Assembly: GCF_002101965.1 (NCBI RefSeq)
Contig: NZ_LQQA01000030.1
Location: forward strand, 620,001-684,000
DNA length: 64,000 nucleotides
Direction: 5' to 3'
DNA from: Mycolicibacterium wolinskyi
Lineage (GTDB): Bacteria; Actinomycetota; Actinomycetes; Mycobacteriales; Mycobacteriaceae
Of the stretch, positions 61,455-64,000 are shown piece after piece. A program made the position numbers and the translations under genes. The notes under the pieces are model-generated. The model saw nothing but the letters and a program-made list of their open reading frames with translations, did no database searches and was not told the origin of the DNA. How positions within the stretch are numbered: position 1 is the stretch's first letter; every line of letters starts with the position of its first letter.

Positions 61455-62690
61455 GTGGTGGCGGAACTTTCAGGCAACCCGGGCGCGTCGGAGGTCCGGC
61501 AATGGCGTGACAAGAAGCGGCACCTGTGGCTCATGGGCCTGATCGCCCCGACGGCGATGTTCGTGGTGCTGCCGCTCGTGTGGGCGTTCAATCAGCTTGG
61601 GTGGCACATCGCTGCGCAGATCCCGCTCTGGATCGGCCCGATCCTGCTCTACGTACTACTGCCGCTGCTGGACCTGCGGTTCGGCCCGGATGGCCAGAAC
61701 CCGCCGGACGAGGTCATGGAGCAGCTGGAGAACGACAAGTACTACCGGTACTGCACGTACGTCTACATCCCGTTCCAATACGCCAGCGTGGTCCTGGGCG
61801 CCTATCTGTTCACGGCATCGGACCTGAGCTGGCTGGGATTCGAGGGCGGCCTGGGCTGGCCGGCCAAGATCGGTGTCGCGTTGTCGGTGGGGGTGCTCGG
61901 AGGGGTGGGCATCAACACCGCACACGAGATGGGCCACAAGCGAGATTCGCTCGAACGCTGGCTGTCGAAGATCACGCTCGCGCAGACCTGGTACGGCCAC
62001 TTCTACATCGAGCACAACCGCGGGCACCACGTGCGGGTGGCCACTCCGGAGGATCCGGCATCGGCCCGGTTCGGTGAGACGTTCTGGGAGTTCTTGCCGC
62101 GCAGCGTGTTCGGCAGCCTGAAGTCGTCGTGGGAGTTGGAGGCGCAGCGGTTGCGCAGGCAGAACAAGTCGCCGTGGCATCCGTCGAACGACGTGCTGAA
62201 CGCGTGGGCGATGTCGGTGGTGTTCTGGGGTGTGCTCATCGCGATCTTCGGCGTCGGCGTGATCCCGTTCATGCTCATCCAGGCCGTCTACGGGTTCAGC
62301 CTGCTGGAGTCGGTGAACTATCTGGAGCACTACGGTCTGCTGCGGCAGAAGACGCCGAGCGGTCGCTACGAGCGGTGCGCGCCCGTGCACAGCTGGAACT
62401 CCGACCACATCGTGACCAACCTGTTCCTGTATCACCTGCAGCGGCACAGCGATCATCACGCGAACCCGACACGCCGGTACCAGACTTTGCGCAGCATCGA
62501 TGGCGCGCCCAACCTGCCCAGTGGCTATGCCTCGCTGATCGGGTTGACGTACCTGCCGCCGCTGTGGCGCAAGGTCATGGACCACCGGGTGCTCGAGCAC
62601 TACGACGGCGACATCACGCGCGTCAACATCCAGCCCCGGCTGCGCGACAAGGTCCTGGCCCGCTACGGAGCGGCTGGAGCCGCGCAATGA
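61455..62690 (+). CDS. alkB: Alkane 1-monooxygenase
   Basis: This 411-residue membrane di-iron enzyme hydroxylates n-alkanes at the end carbon. The eight-His set is complete: HEMGH (157-161), EHNRGHH (186-192), and LQRHSDHH (328-335), with NYLEHYG (288-294) as the AlkB signature. Six membrane helices are visible. Electrons come from the two rubredoxins encoded next. The stop overlaps rubA (ATGA). Confidence 0.96.
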   Translation: MVAELSGNPGASEVRQWRDKKRHLWLMGLIAPTAMFVVLPLVWAFNQLGWHIAAQIPLWIGPILLYVLLPLLDLRFGPDGQNPPDEVMEQLENDKYYRYCTYVYIPFQYASVVLGAYLFTASDLSWLGFEGGLGWPAKIGVALSVGVLGGVGINTAHEMGHKRDSLERWLSKITLAQTWYGHFYIEHNRGHHVRVATPEDPASARFGETFWEFLPRSVFGSLKSSWELEAQRLRRQNKSPWHPSNDVLNAWAMSVVFWGVLIAIFGVGVIPFMLIQAVYGFSLLESVNYLEHYGLLRQKTPSGRYERCAPVHSWNSDHIVTNLFLYHLQRHSDHHANPTRRYQTLRSIDGAPNLPSGYASLIGLTYLPPLWRKVMDHRVLEHYDGDITRVNIQPRLRDKVLARYGAAGAAQ

Positions 62691-62860
62691 GCGCCTATCG
62701 CTGCCCCGGCTGCGGTTACGTGTACGACGAAGCCAAAGGCGCACCGCGCGAAGGCTTTCCGGCCGGCACGCCGTGGGATGACGTGCCCGATGACTGGTGC
62801 TGCCCGGACTGCGCGGTGCGGGAGAAGGTTGATTTCGAGAGTGTGGAGGTTTCGCGATGA
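62687..62860 (+). CDS. rubA: Rubredoxin, AlkG1-like
   Basis: This 57-residue protein has two CxxC pairs (CPGC at 6-9 and CPDC near 39-42) that hold one iron. The DDVPDDWCCPDC pattern and the CAVREKVDF tail mark the AlkG1-type, which usually cannot replace AlkG2 in electron transfer. Both ends overlap neighbours (ATGA). Confidence 0.94.
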   Translation: MSAYRCPGCGYVYDEAKGAPREGFPAGTPWDDVPDDWCCPDCAVREKVDFESVEVSR

Positions 62861-63039
62861 ATGACTACAAGTTGTACGTGTGCGTGCAGTGCGGATTCGA
62901 GTACGACGAGGAGAAGGGCTGGCCGGAGGACGGCATCGCCCCGGGTACCCGTTGGGACGACATTCCCGACGATTGGAGCTGCCCGGACTGCGGTGCGGCC
63001 AAGTCCGATTTCGAGATGGTGGAGGTCGCCCGGCCGTGA
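62857..63039 (+). CDS. rubB: Rubredoxin, AlkG2-like
   Basis: This 60-residue protein has CVQCGFEYDEEKGWPEDGI and WSCPDCGAAKSDFE, the AlkG2-type pattern that passes electrons to AlkB. The start overlaps rubA (ATGA) and the end overlaps a possible GTG start of alkX. Confidence 0.94.
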   Translation: MNDYKLYVCVQCGFEYDEEKGWPEDGIAPGTRWDDIPDDWSCPDCGAAKSDFEMVEVARP

Positions 63040-63080
63040 CAGCGGCCTGCTCTGTGGCGGGAAGCGATATTGTCGCGCGT

Positions 63081-63704
63081 GTGAGTCGTCCGCGTGACAA
63101 GCAACGCATCCCGTACGCAGAGGCGTCGAGGGTGCTGCTGCACGATTCGATTCTCGACGGGATGCGCGATCTGCTGCTGACCCGGGACTGGTCGGCGATC
63201 ACGCTGTCGCACGTGGCCCAGGCCGCGGGCGTCAGCAGGCAGACGATCTACAACGAGTTCGGGTCACGTCAGGGCCTGGCCGAGGGATATGCCATGCGGC
63301 TGGCCGATCGGCTGGTCGACGCCGTCGACGACGCGATCAACCACAACGTCGGTGACGTGCATGCCGCGTTCCTGGAAGGCTTCCGCTCGTTCTTCGTGGA
63401 CTCGGCCGCCGATCCGTTGGTGATCTCGCTGCTGACCGGAGCCTCGAAGCCCGATCTGCTGCAGATCATCACCACCGGAAGCGGTCCCATCATCAGCCGG
63501 TGCTCGGATCGGTTGACCGGCACGTTCCAGAACAGCTGGATGAAGGCCAGTGACGAGGATGCCGGCGTGCTCGCGCGCGCGATCGTGCGGCTGGCGATGA
63601 GCTACGTCTCCATGCCCCCCGAGGCGGATCACGATGTGGCCGGTGACCTGGCCCGACTGATGACACCGTTCGCCGAGCGCTACGGTGTGATCGAAGAGAA
63701 TTAG
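63081..63704 (+). CDS. TetR-family repressor of the alkane operon (AlkX-like)
   Basis: This 207-residue protein has a TetR helix-turn-helix in residues about 20-65 (DSILDGMRDLLLTRDWSAIT, SHVAQAAGVSRQTIYNEFG). It stands at the end of alkB-rubA-rubB as the known AlkX-type repressor does, and probably senses fatty acids or alkanes. I took the GTG that gives VSRPRDKQRIPYAEAS; a GTG at 63036 overlaps the rubB stop (GTGA) and is a real alternative, adding 15 residues. Confidence 0.9.
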   Translation: MSRPRDKQRIPYAEASRVLLHDSILDGMRDLLLTRDWSAITLSHVAQAAGVSRQTIYNEFGSRQGLAEGYAMRLADRLVDAVDDAINHNVGDVHAAFLEGFRSFFVDSAADPLVISLLTGASKPDLLQIITTGSGPIISRCSDRLTGTFQNSWMKASDEDAGVLARAIVRLAMSYVSMPPEADHDVAGDLARLMTPFAERYGVIEEN

Positions 63705-63721
63705 AGCCGCCCACCCCGCGA

Positions 63722-63743
63722 AGCTAATGTGTAAATTAGCTAA
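63722..63743. promoter_or_regulatory. Inverted repeats before sahH
   Basis: AGCTAAT (63722-63728) and ATTAGCT (63735-63741) are perfect arms around a 6-bp spacer. TTAGCTAA (63736-63743) is a second, overlapping palindrome. The AT-rich dyad lies 33 bp before the sahH start and 17 bp after alkX. It may be an operator or part of the sahH promoter. Confidence 0.55.
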
Positions 63744-63775
63744 GTAATTACGATGCGCGCAGAGTAAGGAATCAC

Positions 63776-64000
63776 ATGACGACGACTGAGCAGAAGCTCA
63801 CGGCAGACGTACGCAATGGCATCGATTACAAGGTCGCAGACCTGTCGTTGGCCGACTTCGGCCGCAAGGAGATCCGGCTGGCCGAACACGAGATGCCTGG
63901 CCTGATGGCGCTGCGCCGCGAATATGCGGAGGTGGCCCCGCTCAAGGGTGCTCGCGTGTCCGGCTCGCTGCACATGACCGTGCAGACCGCGGTTCTCATC
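63776..64000 (+). CDS. sahH: Adenosylhomocysteinase, 5' part
   Basis: The first 75 codons of S-adenosylhomocysteine hydrolase are present; the gene runs off the right edge. DYKVADLSLADFGRKEIRLA and EHEMPGLMALRREY, then GSLHMTVQTAVLI, are the conserved N-terminal segments. The enzyme recycles S-adenosylhomocysteine to homocysteine and adenosine. AAGGA (63766-63770) is at proper distance from the ATG. The place after alkX agrees with M. tuberculosis. Confidence 0.95.
   Translation, partial: MTTTEQKLTADVRNGIDYKVADLSLADFGRKEIRLAEHEMPGLMALRREYAEVAPLKGARVSGSLHMTVQTAVLI

Overview
The window is high-GC actinobacterial DNA, almost certainly from a rapidly growing Mycobacterium (Mycolicibacterium) species. 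The flanks carry a gene order that I recognise from the M. tuberculosis Rv3282-Rv3248c region: maf, accE5, accD5 on the left, and birA, PH-domain protein, gtrA, purK, purE, fadE25, LCP ligase, rmlD, wbbL, manB, fbiA/fbiB, whiB2, DUF3499, pmmA, SIS protein, manA, alkB-rubA-rubB-alkX, sahH on the right. No rRNA, tRNA, CRISPR array or insertion sequence was seen.

In M. tuberculosis accD5 and birA are neighbours. Here about 36 kb lies between them, and this accessory block is the interesting part. Its left section (about 2.4-9.2 kb) is a small lipid or steroid module: a PucR/CdaR-type regulator, an NTF2/SnoaL-like gene broken by an in-frame TAA, an acyl-CoA synthetase, a 3-ketosteroid-delta1-dehydrogenase-like flavoprotein, a TetR repressor and a KshA-like Rieske oxygenase. 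A 20-bp palindrome overlaps the tetR start codon.

The main section (about 9.2-38.2 kb) is a complete-looking Wzx/Wzy-type exopolysaccharide locus. It has a WcaJ/WbaP-like initiating phosphoglycosyltransferase, three GT4 glycosyltransferases (one WcaI-like), two flippase-like proteins, an O-antigen polymerase/ligase-like protein, and a Wzz-BY-kinase fusion without a tyrosine tail. Sugar-nucleotide enzymes are a UDP-glucose dehydrogenase, a UDP-ManNAc dehydrogenase-type enzyme, GDP-L-fucose synthase and an SDR epimerase. Modifying enzymes are a WcaF-like acetyltransferase, a pyruvyltransferase, a condensation-type acyltransferase and a methyltransferase. There are also a Tat-exported beta-helix protein, three related SGNH hydrolases, an HTTM protein, a lipase, a DUF218 protein and a pair of degenerate FluC/CrcB-like proteins. 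The set parallels the enterobacterial colanic-acid locus, but in a mycobacterium. Several genes are preceded by short ORFs whose stop overlaps the next start codon, and one flippase appears to use an ATC start.

The right flank is conserved core. It holds purine biosynthesis, acyl-CoA dehydrogenase FadE25 with a divergent TetR and twin operator-like palindromes, arabinogalactan linker synthesis and ligation (rmlD, wbbL, LCP protein), GDP-mannose supply (manA, pmmA, manB), coenzyme F420 biosynthesis (fbiA, fbiB), WhiB2, and an alkane hydroxylase operon with a readable promoter. GDP-mannose from the flank could feed the fucose branch of the exopolysaccharide; that link is an inference.
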